A DNA stretch of 64,000 bases, taken from the IMG/VR virus record IMGVR_UViG_3300023174_000033, positions 400,606-464,605 of that record, one strand, 5' to 3'. The notes under the pieces were generated by a model. It saw nothing but the letters and a program-made list of their open reading frames with translations, was not told where the DNA came from and made no database searches. Within the stretch, counting starts at the first letter, position 1. Every line of letters begins with the position of its first letter. A program made the position numbers and the translations under genes. Below are positions 25,338 to 32,400 of this stretch, piece after piece. The DNA is from a virus.

Positions 25338-25427
25338 ACCGGTGGCTTAAGTGTCACATTTTAGGACCGGTTATAGTTTAGGCTATAAGGAAACCAAGAA
25401 CTCGCTACTCTTGGTTTTCACTTTTTA
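25338..25427 (+). ncRNA. Three-hairpin structured element, possible small RNA
   Basis: ACCGGT (25338-25343) pairs with ACCGGT (25366-25371); TATAG (25372-25376) pairs with CTATA (25383-25387); AAACCAAGA (25391-25399) pairs with TCTTGGTTT (25409-25417), followed by T-rich sequence. It starts 14 bases after the HAD stop. It could be that gene's structured 3' end with terminator, or a separately made RNA of ~90 nt. No promoter of the TAnnTTTG type precedes it. Confidence 0.45.
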
Positions 25428-25435
25428 TATGGAAA

Positions 25436-25461
25436 TAAAAAAGGTGTCTTAATTGACACCT
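25436..25461 (-). terminator. Terminator overlapping the stop of the G-I-G-E-H-P protein gene
   Basis: AGGTGTC (25442-25448) pairs with GACACCT (25455-25461); read leftward it ends in a T-run. The stem includes the last codons and stop of the gene. Confidence 0.75.
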
Positions 25462-25676
25462 AATTCATTTGAGAACTTTTCAATCAGTTCGTCAATCACC
25501 AACATCACATCTTTTGAATCAGTTAGGATTTCAATTTGTCCCCTGAGTTCTTCCATCACCTGTGGATGTTCTCCAATTCCTGCGGCATTTGTTAGATAAA
25601 CTTTGATAGTTTCCTCTGCTTCTGCTGCCTTTGCTTCATAGTGAAGTCTTGCTGCTTTTAATCTTGATAATTTCAT
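25449..25676 (-). CDS. Helical protein with G-I-G-E-H-P motif
   Basis: 75 residues: a charged helix, a loop N-A-A-G-I-G-E-H-P-Q, and a second helix, suggesting a helical hairpin. I have the impression that the loop recurs in short helical proteins of other tailed phages, but cannot name a family or function. A gene-specific terminator follows. Confidence 0.65.
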   Translation of the reverse strand: MKLSRLKAARLHYEAKAAEAEETIKVYLTNAAGIGEHPQVMEELRGQIEILTDSKDVMLVIDELIEKFSNELGVN

Positions 25677-25754
25677 TGTTTTATTATAGTTCTTAATATG
25701 TTTTTGTTTTCGGTAAAAAATACAACTTTGCTAATTTAAATATATAATATAATT

Positions 25755-25895
25755 ATGGAAGAAAAGAAATGTGTTTGGTGTAAAAAACCATTCAAAAATG
25801 AAACTCCCGAAACTCACTATTGTCTTGTGAAAAAGAAGGTAGATGATTGGGAAGCTAAACAACGTGAGAAAGGTCAACTCAAACGAGTAAAGTGA
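25755..25895 (+). CDS. 46-residue zinc-ribbon-like protein
   Basis: Starts M-E-E-K-K-C-V-W-C-K-K-P-F, with a second Cys/His pair in H-Y-C-L. C-x-x-C plus H-x-C could bind one zinc ion. The basic C-terminus may bind nucleic acid. TTAAATATATAATA lies before the start. The last 22 bases overlap the convergent gene. Confidence 0.55.
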   Translation: MEEKKCVWCKKPFKNETPETHYCLVKKKVDDWEAKQREKGQLKRVK

Positions 25896-26473
25896 TCACA
25901 AAGTTTTGTAAGGTCTTTGTTAATTAATTCCAACTTTGTCTGTTTAGTCTTTTCCAAACGCTTTTCGTTTTCCTCATTAAAGGAATTGATGAAAAATTCA
26001 GCCAATTTATCCTTGATAGTTACTTCATAAAGGTAAGACCTTTGATTATTTATATTAAAAATAGTTAAAAGATAATCAACTTCATTCATACGGTTTAGAC
26101 AAAGTAGAAAATTAGTATTTTCAAGGTGTATGTCTTTCGTAATTAGACTACTTGTGAATTTAGTCTTTGGATCTTTCAATAAAGATGTCCAAAGTTTTTT
26201 TGATTTCCAATGAATTGGAGTTTCTTCATAGTTAGATTTTGTTTGCTTTCTGATAAAAGTAGTAATATCACTTTTGATTGATACATATCTTCTTAACATA
26301 AAAAATTTGAGCCGGTTTGTATTTTTTAATTTTGATTTATACACCACAAAACCCACAATACCCATTGATAGGGTATAAAGATACAAAAACAATTTACTCT
26401 CGTAGATGCCATTCAACAGATTCGGTGCTAAAAATAAAATAGAAGTGAAGAGAAGGTAAGGAATAGTTTTCAT
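25874..26473 (-). CDS. Membrane-anchored hypothetical protein
   Basis: I place the start at the ATG at 26473 (M-K-T-I-P-Y-L-L-F), 30 bases after the TATCTTTG element; the longer TTG version starts inside the promoter. Two transmembrane segments occupy residues ~3-45, then a ~150-residue cytosolic domain that is basic and helical. No family known. Confidence 0.65.
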   Translation of the reverse strand: MKTIPYLLFTSILFLAPNLLNGIYESKLFLYLYTLSMGIVGFVVYKSKLKNTNRLKFFMLRRYVSIKSDITTFIRKQTKSNYEETPIHWKSKKLWTSLLKDPKTKFTSSLITKDIHLENTNFLLCLNRMNEVDYLLTIFNINNQRSYLYEVTIKDKLAEFFINSFNEENEKRLEKTKQTKLELINKDLTKLCDHFTRLS

Positions 26474-26503
26474 AGTGATTTGTTGTTGTGAAGTATTATA
26501 TGA

Positions 26504-26511
26504 CAAAGATA
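26504..26511 (-). promoter_or_regulatory. TATCTTTG promoter element
   Basis: The minus-strand TATCTTTG lies 30 bases before the ATG at 26473. No good TTTG is visible 19-20 bases upstream, so it is weaker than the others. Confidence 0.5.
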
Positions 26512-26546
26512 CTATAATCGTTTGGTAAAAAAAATAAAAAAAATTG

Positions 26547-26577
26547 TTGGTCTTTTCGATAATTCACCATATATTTG
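26547..26577 (+). promoter_or_regulatory. Host-type promoter of the tRNA pair
   Basis: TTG (26547-26549), 20 bases, TATATTTG (26570-26577); the first tRNA begins about 10 bases later. Both tRNAs and the small gene at 26826 can be read from it. Confidence 0.75.
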
Positions 26578-26587
26578 TAGTAGAAAC

Positions 26588-26661
26588 AGACAGGTGGCGC
26601 AATCGGTGAGCGCAGGACTCTTATACGGTCAAGGTTGTGGGTTCAAGTCCCATCCTGTCAA
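26588..26661 (+). tRNA. tRNA-Ile with anticodon UAU
   Basis: The acceptor pairs G-A-C-A-G-G with C-C-T-G-T-C, with a mismatch at the first pair. The D-stem is GCGC/GCGC, the anticodon loop is C-T-T-A-T-A-C (anticodon TAT), and the T-arm is GTGGG-TTCAAGT-CCCAT. CCA is not encoded. It would read AUA directly, without the lysidine modification that bacterial Ile2 tRNAs need. AUA is common in the genes of this window. The 27:43 pair is imperfect, so the identity needs a covariance-model check. Confidence 0.75.
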
Positions 26662-26718
26662 CAAATAAAATCTGTAAACAAAGAGGGCTAATAATATAAA
26701 ATATTAAGATATATAAAA

Positions 26719-26792
26719 GGGCTCTTAACTCAGTAGGTCAGAGTGTCGGTCTCATAAACCGGAAGTCGTTGGTTCAAACCCAACAGGGCCCA
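26719..26792 (+). tRNA. tRNA with anticodon CAU (Met or Ile2)
   Basis: Full cloverleaf: acceptor GGGCTCT/AGGGCCC, D-stem ACTC/GAGT, anticodon stem TCGGT/ACCGG with loop C-T-C-A-T-A-A, T-arm GTTGG-TTCAAAC-CCAAC. The 1:72 pair is G:C, which argues against initiator tRNA. CAU could be elongator Met or, if lysidinylated, Ile2 for AUA. Confidence 0.88.
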
Positions 26793-26825
26793 CACTTTTT
26801 TATTAAAAAAAACTAATTAACTAAC

Positions 26826-27068
26826 TTGTTCAAGAGTTCAGACTATTTCAACGTCGTATGTATCGAAAATTGTAAATCTACCAAAGAATTCTGGCCAATA
26901 ACAATTGGTAAGCATTATCAAATCAAAAGTGGTTGGAAAACTTCAAATATTGCCTTCTATAACATAATAGCTGATGATGGAAAAGAATGGATAATACCAT
27001 CTACTTTTTTCAAATATGTAGATGAAGTAAGAGAGATAAAGATAGAGGAAATCCTTACTGTAAATTAA
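26826..27068 (+). CDS. Tail-bearing SH3-like protein, TTG start or 5'-damaged
   Basis: The product shows the array pattern (V-V-C-I-E-N, T-I-G-K-H-Y-Q-I, I-A-D-D-G, F-F-K-Y) and ends Y-V-D-E-V-R-E-I-K-I-E-E-I-L-T-V-N. No ATG is available; TTG at 26826 would add ten residues before the usual V-C-I start. It is the only array-like copy on the plus strand near the tRNAs, and it may be a transposed copy that lost its start. Confidence 0.6.
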   Translation: MFKSSDYFNVVCIENCKSTKEFWPITIGKHYQIKSGWKTSNIAFYNIIADDGKEWIIPSTFFKYVDEVREIKIEEILTVN

Positions 27069-27796
27069 CCAGCTTTCCTCCTGCCAAGTGAATCTATACT
27101 CCCATCATGCTTGAACTCACTAACCATTCCAGAAAGATAAATAGTTCCAAAATGGTAATCATCTTTCGGGTCAAATAAATAGTAATCATAACCCGTGAAT
27201 ATCTTATTATAGTCACTCATAAGTGTTCTCCACTCATTAGTTCTTCTTCCCACCGCCCATATATTCTTCGAATTTTTATAGTCATTGATGGGTACACTTA
27301 ACAAATCATAATTATTTCCCTGTTTATATGGACTTGACTGTAACCAATCCTCAAATCCATCCCAACCATCAACTAACCACCAGTCTTTGACAAAATAAAT
27401 ATCTTTGGTTCCTTTCAAAGTAAGGTGACTTGCATCTACTGGTAGTTCAGTTTGAATTAAAAAATAATCATCTTGGTATTTAGCTAGACTCATATCTTTC
27501 CTAAATCCATTTGGAATTTCAACTTTCCAATTTACTTGATTGATTTTTCCTGAAGTACCAGTTGCTGGATAGAGTGATCGACTAACAAGTTGTAGACCAG
27601 TTAGTTCTGGTTTTAAATATTTAGTAAATAACTTTTCAATTTGTAATAAATCACTTGAATTTAGTTCTTCTGTGCCCGGACTCTTTTCCATATCGAAGAA
27701 AAGGTCATTGAAAAGGTCTTGACCTAAATTTACATAGGTTGAACTTTTCAAATACTTTTCGTGTCTTGACTCATTGAATTTCCTTAAATATCTCAT
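27065..27796 (-). CDS. Leader-bearing protein, long form
   Basis: Starts M-R-Y-L-R-K-F-N-E-S, a leader variant, with TTAATATATACAC about 10 bases upstream. The 243-residue body has Y-Q-D-D-Y-F-L-I-Q and W-L-V-D-G-W-D-G-F-E-D-W-L, loosely matching the two blocks of the leader family, plus a C-terminal extension. It is the last gene before the convergent plus-strand copy. Confidence 0.7.
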   Translation of the reverse strand: MRYLRKFNESRHEKYLKSSTYVNLGQDLFNDLFFDMEKSPGTEELNSSDLLQIEKLFTKYLKPELTGLQLVSRSLYPATGTSGKINQVNWKVEIPNGFRKDMSLAKYQDDYFLIQTELPVDASHLTLKGTKDIYFVKDWWLVDGWDGFEDWLQSSPYKQGNNYDLLSVPINDYKNSKNIWAVGRRTNEWRTLMSDYNKIFTGYDYYLFDPKDDYHFGTIYLSGMVSEFKHDGSIDSLGRRKAG

Positions 27797-27814
27797 AGAT
27801 AGTGTATATATTAA

Positions 27815-28036
27815 CTATCCGAGCAATATATTCAATTTATCATTTCTATGTTCATTTAAACGCTTGAACATTTTTATAGGATAGTGTCCCATTCTATCAT
27901 AGTCATTTACAACCCAACACAAATCAATATCATTAGTCAAAGTTAGATCGTATACTTTACCTATTACGAATGGACCTTCAATTATGGAATCCTCCCAATA
28001 GGTATTGTCTATACAGACTGCTTTTATTTTTTCCAT
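27815..28036 (-). CDS. Tail-bearing SH3-like small protein
   Basis: 73 residues: K-A-V-C-I-D-N, V-I-G-K-V-Y-D-L, V-V-N-D-Y-D, F-K-R-L, then tail N-E-H-R-N-D-K-L-N-I-L-L-G. A detached relative of the array at 29855-33720, at the far end of the same transcription unit. Confidence 0.75.
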   Translation of the reverse strand: MEKIKAVCIDNTYWEDSIIEGPFVIGKVYDLTLTNDIDLCWVVNDYDRMGHYPIKMFKRLNEHRNDKLNILLG

Positions 28037-28037
28037 A

Positions 28038-28361
28038 TTAAAGAGTTTTAATCCATTCTATAAGTAGTAATGATACTTTATATCCACAGAATGCTCCAAG
28101 TGCGGATGGAATTGGAAATACAATTAATTTACCTAAATCAGTAACATATTTAGGTCTATTAACAATTTTCCCCATAAAAAAGTAATAAGCTAAATAACCA
28201 AGTAAAACAGCAATATCTGTTTTAGTAGCTATAAAAACCACAAGAGTTGCACCAATAAAACCAAAAGTAAAGTTATCTCTTACACCCTCCCATACTTCAT
28301 ATGGTGTTGCTTCATTAATTTCTTTAATTATCTTCTTATGTAGTTCTTTAGTCTTTCTCAT
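28038..28361 (-). CDS. Membrane protein, three helices
   Basis: I start it at the ATG in the ATGA overlap with the methyltransferase stop (28361). Helical charged N-terminus, then hydrophobic segments near residues 35-50, 54-68 and 85-103, containing P-I-P-S-A-L-G-A-F-C-G-Y. No family is certain. Confidence 0.65.
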   Translation of the reverse strand: MRKTKELHKKIIKEINEATPYEVWEGVRDNFTFGFIGATLVVFIATKTDIAVLLGYLAYYFFMGKIVNRPKYVTDLGKLIVFPIPSALGAFCGYKVSLLLIEWIKTL

Positions 28362-29107
28362 TTTTGTTTTTTCCATTCTTCAAAGTGATCGATTTGTGGT
28401 TGTGATAATTCAGATCCTATATAACTCATTCCCCTTTCAATACAAGCTTTAGCAGTAGTTCCAATTCCCATAAAACTATCATATACAAGTGAGTTGGGTT
28501 TAGCATAAATATCCATTAACTTAGTAATAAGTTCAGTAGAAAAAGTAGCTTTGTTTAGGGGATTAGAACCATCATTATTTCTAGCTTCAATAAAGTTATA
28601 GATATTCTCATAGTTAGCTTGCCCAGTTCTTTCAATTCTACCAGTTATTTTCTTATTAGCATCAAAGGTTTTGAATTCATTTTTCCTAGAAAAGACAAAG
28701 ATATATTCAACTATTCTTGTAAGTTTATTCTTACTCACATTATTTGGAATAGCATTTGATTTTTTCCAAACGATACAATCTGCTGTAATAAAGTTAGTTC
28801 TTCTAATAATATCAGCGATAACTAACCAAATTAAATGTGTTTTCTCACTTGAATAAGACATATTGTAAAGAACACAACCATTTGGTTTTAATATTTTATC
28901 ATAACCATTAAAGACATCACAAGTCCAGTCAATATATTCTTGGTCTGTTTTGAAGTCTTGGAATATGTCATACCTACTGGAATATTTATCTGCTGCGCCA
29001 ACTCTGGATGTATTATATGGTGGTGATGTAATGACCATATCAACCTGTCCTTGAAGTTCAGGTCTATTCATTGTATCAAAGCAGGATTCGTTATAAATTA
29101 TATTCAT
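28358..29107 (-). CDS. DNA methyltransferase (T-S-P-P-Y type)
   Basis: 249 residues. The catalytic T-S-P-P-Y lies at residues 27-31 and the SAM-binding D-S-F-M-G-I-G-T-T-A near 206-215, so the order is catalytic motif before SAM motif (beta class, adenine-N6 or cytosine-N4). No partner restriction gene is adjacent, so it is likely an orphan enzyme that protects phage DNA or changes its regulation. Embedded in the operon downstream of the array, overlapping both neighbours. Confidence 0.88.
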   Translation of the reverse strand: MNIIYNESCFDTMNRPELQGQVDMVITSPPYNTSRVGAADKYSSRYDIFQDFKTDQEYIDWTCDVFNGYDKILKPNGCVLYNMSYSSEKTHLIWLVIADIIRRTNFITADCIVWKKSNAIPNNVSKNKLTRIVEYIFVFSRKNEFKTFDANKKITGRIERTGQANYENIYNFIEARNNDGSNPLNKATFSTELITKLMDIYAKPNSLVYDSFMGIGTTAKACIERGMSYIGSELSQPQIDHFEEWKKQK

Positions 29108-29493
29108 TTTAGTAGTTGTTCTATTCTTTGGTTTCTTTTTTCTTGTGGTTTTAAAACTGGATTATACTTGAAGTATCTATCAAACTTTAGTAACCAATAT
29201 AGTGAATAAGGGTCAAAGTAAGTGATTAAGTTTCTATTCAAATAAACATTTTTTTGTAGCTCATAATGTCCATTTCTCCATCTATAAAACTTTCCTGTTA
29301 TGTATAGGTTTTCATCTTCAGTTATTGTATTTCCATCAACACTTTCCCAAAGGTAAAACTTTTTATTAGGAAGGTCGTCATATACCTTTTTATAGTATTT
29401 CCATTTATTAAAGTTAGTCATAATAGAAGCAAACACAAATGGAATGAAACTAGCAATGACTACAACAAAAATATTAAAATGTAATGTAATCAT
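29104..29493 (-). CDS. Membrane protein with C-terminal tail
   Basis: One N-terminal transmembrane segment (residues 5-26), then a soluble domain with W-E-S-V-D-G-N and F-Y-R-W-R-N-G-H-Y-E-L, ending E-K-R-N-Q-R-I-E-Q-L-L-K. The tail thus occurs on a membrane protein as well. Related in one block (D-P-Y-S-L-Y-W-L-L) to the product at 13358, which lacks the tail. Confidence 0.7.
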   Translation of the reverse strand: MITLHFNIFVVVIASFIPFVFASIMTNFNKWKYYKKVYDDLPNKKFYLWESVDGNTITEDENLYITGKFYRWRNGHYELQKNVYLNRNLITYFDPYSLYWLLKFDRYFKYNPVLKPQEKRNQRIEQLLK

Positions 29494-29496
29494 TTT

Positions 29497-29817
29497 TTAG
29501 ATAAGGTCTTTATCCTTTAGACGTTTTAGATAGGAAGTAGCACCAGTATCGCCAGACATATACCATTCAAGTTCTTTTGCTCTGAATGCGCAGTTGTTTA
29601 GGTCTTTGATTAGTTTATGAACTTCATTTAAGATAAGTTCTCTTTCTTCTGGTGTTGCGTCACCAATTCTATCATACTCTACCATAGGTCTTTTACCAAA
29701 ACCATTGTGGGTATAATCCTCACCTTCATATTTGCCATCATTAACAAACATATTTTCAATTTCATCAGCCAACATTTGGACTTTGAAATAACCATAATCA
29801 AATGAACCTCCCGACAT
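29497..29817 (-). CDS. Conserved phage-type M-S-G-G-S-F-D-Y protein
   Basis: 106 residues. The N-terminus M-S-G-G-S-F-D-Y and a long helix with E-E-R-E-L-I-L-N-E-V are, to my knowledge, typical of a small family of unknown function widespread in phages and their hosts. It lacks the R-x-x-K-I tail. It is first in the unit read from 29867-29836. Confidence 0.7.
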   Translation of the reverse strand: MSGGSFDYGYFKVQMLADEIENMFVNDGKYEGEDYTHNGFGKRPMVEYDRIGDATPEERELILNEVHKLIKDLNNCAFRAKELEWYMSGDTGATSYLKRLKDKDLI

Positions 29818-29835
29818 AACTTTTATATTTTTTTA

Positions 29836-29867
29836 CAAAGATAAGGGATTAAGTTTAATTCTCCAAA
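29836..29867 (-). promoter_or_regulatory. Host-type promoter between the array and downstream operon
   Basis: Leftward: TTTG (29867-29864), 20 bases, TATCTTTG (29843-29836), then 18 bases to the ATG at 29817. Confidence 0.75.
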
Positions 29868-30070
29868 ATCTTTTGTAAAAAGTATTCTCTAATGATTGAC
29901 TTATCCCAAAAATATTTAGCTGGTATATCTACTCGTCTCCCAAGATTATCAATGGTTAAATAAAGAACACCATGTTCCATTTTTACTTCAACCAATTCAT
30001 ATTCATCACCTAACTTTATATTAGCGTGATTTGCTGGTGAATAGTGTTCCTTAATACATTTGATTATCAT
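29855..30070 (-). CDS. Tail-array member 17 (last)
   Basis: 71 residues: I-I-K-C-I-K-E-H, I-K-L-G-D-E-Y-E-L, I-D-N-L-G-R-R, Y-F-W-D-K. The tail is degenerate (I-I-R-E-Y-F-L-Q-K-I-L-E-N) but keeps R and I-L. ATGA overlap with member 16. Confidence 0.75.
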   Translation of the reverse strand: MIIKCIKEHYSPANHANIKLGDEYELVEVKMEHGVLYLTIDNLGRRVDIPAKYFWDKSIIREYFLQKILEN

Positions 30071-30390
30071 AGGTTTAATATCTCATCTATATCATCATCC
30101 CGTTTTTGTTCTTTGGATGGTAGTGCCACATCTACTAAATATACTTTGAAGTTAAGGATTTCTTCTTGGATACTACCATCTTTCATATCATAAAACTCTT
30201 TATAAACAAACTTACCTTGGTAATCATTTGGATATTTACTATTATCTGGCACAAAATCAACAAACTCACCCCTTTGTCTTGGTACACCGCAATAATCATC
30301 AAGATATTCTCTGATGTATTTGAGGGTTGGACCAACACAGATTGGTGTACCATCTTGTAATACCACATGGGAAAATTTTACTACTTTCAT
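30067..30390 (-). CDS. Tail-array member 16, different core
   Basis: 107 residues. The core is not the usual SH3-like one: V-V-L-Q-D-G-T-P-I-C-V-G-P and D-D-Y-C-G-V-P-R-Q-R-G-E-F, with a longer body. It still ends E-Q-K-R-D-D-D-I-D-E-I-L-N-L. It has its own TATCTTTG promoter four bases upstream of the ATG. Confidence 0.75.
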   Translation of the reverse strand: MKVVKFSHVVLQDGTPICVGPTLKYIREYLDDYCGVPRQRGEFVDFVPDNSKYPNDYQGKFVYKEFYDMKDGSIQEEILNFKVYLVDVALPSKEQKRDDDIDEILNL

Positions 30391-30391
30391 T

Positions 30392-30667
30392 TTACAAAGA
30401 TAATATATTTTCTATTTTTTCCTCTCTAATTTCTTCAATTGTTTTGAACTCTGAAATAGGGTAGTAGTATTTGGTTGTTCCCTTATCAGATTTTTCAATC
30501 AAATAATATCTTTTATCATCGTTTATTTTGGATGAAATATGACTACCAAACCAAACATAAGGATTTGTGTAAGGAGCCAAGGTATCTTCTCTTGGTAAGG
30601 CATTATACACTTTACCATCAGTTAATTCATCCCACTCAACATCAGTTTTGATTTTAATAACTTTCAT
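30392..30667 (-). CDS. Tail-array member 15
   Basis: 91 residues, longer than average: V-I-K-I-K-T-D, T-D-G-K-V-Y-N-A-L, a middle insertion with W-F-G-S-H-I-S-S, then Y-Y-Y-P-I-S-E-F and tail I-E-E-I-R-E-E-K-I-E-N-I-L-S-L. Confidence 0.78.
   Translation of the reverse strand: MKVIKIKTDVEWDELTDGKVYNALPREDTLAPYTNPYVWFGSHISSKINDDKRYYLIEKSDKGTTKYYYPISEFKTIEEIREEKIENILSL
30395..30402 (-). promoter_or_regulatory. Internal TATCTTTG promoter element of the array
   Basis: TATCTTTG (30402-30395), TAAA, then ATG at 30390. It is built from the last codons of member 15. No clear TTTG lies at the right distance. Confidence 0.55.
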
Positions 30668-30903
30668 TCTAATATTTTTTCTATTTGTTTTTCTCTGAAT
30701 TCTATTATATCAATAAAGTATTCGTCAAATGTTATTTTACCAATAGAAAATCTATGTCTGCCAGTATTCACATCATATAGTTCAACTTTTACAGGTGGTC
30801 CAAATCCTTCATTACCATCATAGTTTAGGAAATAAGTAAAAGTATCTCCCTTTTCTACTGGTGTTTCTTTCATTGGTGATTTAATGCAAATACATTTATT
30901 CAT
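30664..30903 (-). CDS. Tail-array member 14
   Basis: 79 residues: K-C-I-C-I-K-S, V-E-K-G-D-T-F-T-Y, V-E-L-Y-D-V-N-T-G, and tail I-I-E-F-R-E-K-Q-I-E-K-I-L-E. Closest in pattern to member 11 (V-R-K-G-D-K-F, H-L-Y-D-V-K-D-G), so these two are a recent pair within the array. Confidence 0.8.
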   Translation of the reverse strand: MNKCICIKSPMKETPVEKGDTFTYFLNYDGNEGFGPPVKVELYDVNTGRHRFSIGKITFDEYFIDIIEFREKQIEKILE

Positions 30904-31130
30904 TTTAATATTTCATCTAATTGTTGTTGTCTCCATTTAGTTACTTCTACCATCTTAAACCTATCAGTATTAAGCATCCATTCACTAAATTGTTTTACTT
31001 TTAATTTATCATTTTTGGAAAAATAATTACCACTAACAAAAAGAACATTATATATTTTACCAGGTGTGAAATAGTGACACCTTGAATATTCATATGGGTC
31101 GTTTTTAATACAGATATATTTTAGGTTCAT
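30900..31130 (-). CDS. Tail-array member 13
   Basis: 76 residues: K-Y-I-C-I-K-N-D, F-T-P-G-K-I-Y-N-V-L-F, and tail E-V-T-K-W-R-Q-Q-Q-L-D-E-I-L-K. The I-D-D-G segment of other members is absent. Confidence 0.78.
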   Translation of the reverse strand: MNLKYICIKNDPYEYSRCHYFTPGKIYNVLFVSGNYFSKNDKLKVKQFSEWMLNTDRFKMVEVTKWRQQQLDEILK

Positions 31131-31372
31131 TTTAATAGTTCATCTATTTGTTTTTCTCTGTATTCTTCTATAAAATCAAAATCTTCTATTGGCCAATAGG
31201 AAAACTGGTCTCTATCATCTTCAACAATATAAGACATAATAACTTTATCTTTACCCGCTAAATAAATGTATTGACCTGAACCATATAAAGGTAGTGCTTC
31301 ATATATTTTTCCATAAGTCAATCTTTCCCAGAAAGGTTCATTACCTGGTTTTCTTTTATACCTCAACTTCAT
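31127..31372 (-). CDS. Tail-array member 12
   Basis: 81 residues: L-T-Y-G-K-I-Y-E-A-L-P, I-V-E-D-D-R-D, W-P-I-E-D-F-D, and tail I-E-E-Y-R-E-K-Q-I-D-E-L-L-K. The N-terminal V-C-I is replaced by a basic stretch. Confidence 0.78.
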   Translation of the reverse strand: MKLRYKRKPGNEPFWERLTYGKIYEALPLYGSGQYIYLAGKDKVIMSYIVEDDRDQFSYWPIEDFDFIEEYREKQIDELLK

Positions 31373-31620
31373 TTTAATAGTTCATCTATTTGTTTTTGTC
31401 TAAAATCTTGTATATCCTCAAAATGACTTTTGAAATGTTTTTCTATTAGACCAAAGTCATACATACCATCTTTAACATCATAAAGATGAAAAGTTATTTG
31501 GCGATTTCCAAGTGTATCACCAATTTTATCTACTTCATACCAGAACTTATCACCCTTTCTAACAGGTGTTCTTTTTCCTAAAAATTTCCTATCTTTTATA
31601 CACACACAATAATTTCTCAT
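31369..31620 (-). CDS. Tail-array member 11
   Basis: 83 residues: Y-C-V-C-I-K-D, V-R-K-G-D-K-F-W-Y, F-H-L-Y-D-V-K-D-G, and tail I-Q-D-F-R-Q-K-Q-I-D-E-L-L-K, nearly identical to the tail of member 12 although the cores differ. Tails are therefore better conserved than cores here. Confidence 0.78.
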   Translation of the reverse strand: MRNYCVCIKDRKFLGKRTPVRKGDKFWYEVDKIGDTLGNRQITFHLYDVKDGMYDFGLIEKHFKSHFEDIQDFRQKQIDELLK

Positions 31621-31973
31621 TCTAAAATCTTTTTTATTTTTATTTCTCTAATTGTTTCTTTACTGGCATACCTTTCTATAATAGATTTTTTTGGGTTGAA
31701 AGTCATAGGAGTAACTTGAAAACAAGATGGTTCAGATAGTAATTGGTCTATGGTTTCTTGTCTATATTCGTCAAGTGGTTTGAAATGTTCCAAAAAAATA
31801 TCTGATGGAAGTCCAAGTATATAACGCAACCCACTCACATGGTGGTCTGATTTTTGATAAAGGTTCCATTGTAGTTCTTTTTTCATAGGTGGTAAAACCA
31901 AAAAAACATCACCTATTTTTGGTTTATGTTGAGTATAATACTGCCTATTTTTTATACAAATGTATTGTGTCAT
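31617..31973 (-). CDS. Tail-array member 10 with two tails
   Basis: 118 residues. Residues 1-78 form a complete array protein ending L-D-E-Y-R-Q-E-T-I-D-Q-L-L-S. A ~40-residue extension follows and ends in a second tail, K-E-T-I-R-E-I-K-I-K-K-I-L-E. This looks like fusion of a full member with the 3' remnant of another, or internal duplication of the tail. Only this member has both. Confidence 0.78.
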   Translation of the reverse strand: MTQYICIKNRQYYTQHKPKIGDVFLVLPPMKKELQWNLYQKSDHHVSGLRYILGLPSDIFLEHFKPLDEYRQETIDQLLSEPSCFQVTPMTFNPKKSIIERYASKETIREIKIKKILE

Positions 31974-32200
31974 TCTAAAAACTTTTCTATTTGTTCTTGT
32001 CTAAATTCATCAATCAATTTGAAATAATATTCTGGTACTACAATTGGGTGTCCTGTATCCGCAGTGACACCATATTGACTATCAAAATGAAAACTCCCAT
32101 AATGTTTAACTTCATAAACCTTTCCAATAGTTAGTATTGCATTTCTACCATTTTTTTGTGGAGTATCCCAGTTTTTATTTCTTATACAAATTGCTTTCAT
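31970..32200 (-). CDS. Tail-array member 9
   Basis: 76 residues: K-A-I-C-I-R-N, L-T-I-G-K-V-Y-E-V, V-T-A-D-T-G-H-P-I-V-V-P, Y-Y-F-K-L, and tail I-D-E-F-R-Q-E-Q-I-E-K-F-L-E. A typical full-length member. Confidence 0.8.
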   Translation of the reverse strand: MKAICIRNKNWDTPQKNGRNAILTIGKVYEVKHYGSFHFDSQYGVTADTGHPIVVPEYYFKLIDEFRQEQIEKFLE

Positions 32201-32400
32201 TTAAGTAACTCTTCTAATCTTATATTTCTCAATTCTGTAAGTGGTGTGAACATTTTTTCAATATAATGTTCTTTGGCTCCACCATCATCAACAATATAAA
32301 TCCATACTACACTATTCCTATGGACTTCATAAATCTTACCTGGTGTGATATTAAATTGGATACCATTGGGTGTGATATTGGTTTTACAAACTACTTTCAT
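32197..32400 (-). CDS. Tail-array member 8
   Basis: 67 residues, one of the shortest: V-V-C-K-T-N, I-T-P-G-K-I-Y-E-V, I-V-D-D-G-G, and tail L-T-E-L-R-N-I-R-L-E-E-L-L-K. It keeps all four blocks with minimal loops, so it shows the core fold best. Confidence 0.8.
   Translation of the reverse strand: MKVVCKTNITPNGIQFNITPGKIYEVHRNSVVWIYIVDDGGAKEHYIEKMFTPLTELRNIRLEELLK

Noticed and set aside
26588-26661. First tRNA as an ochre suppressor (anticodon TTA)
   Set aside because: Shifting the loop would put C at position 33, where T is invariant, and breaks the stem. TAT keeps T33 and a better stem.
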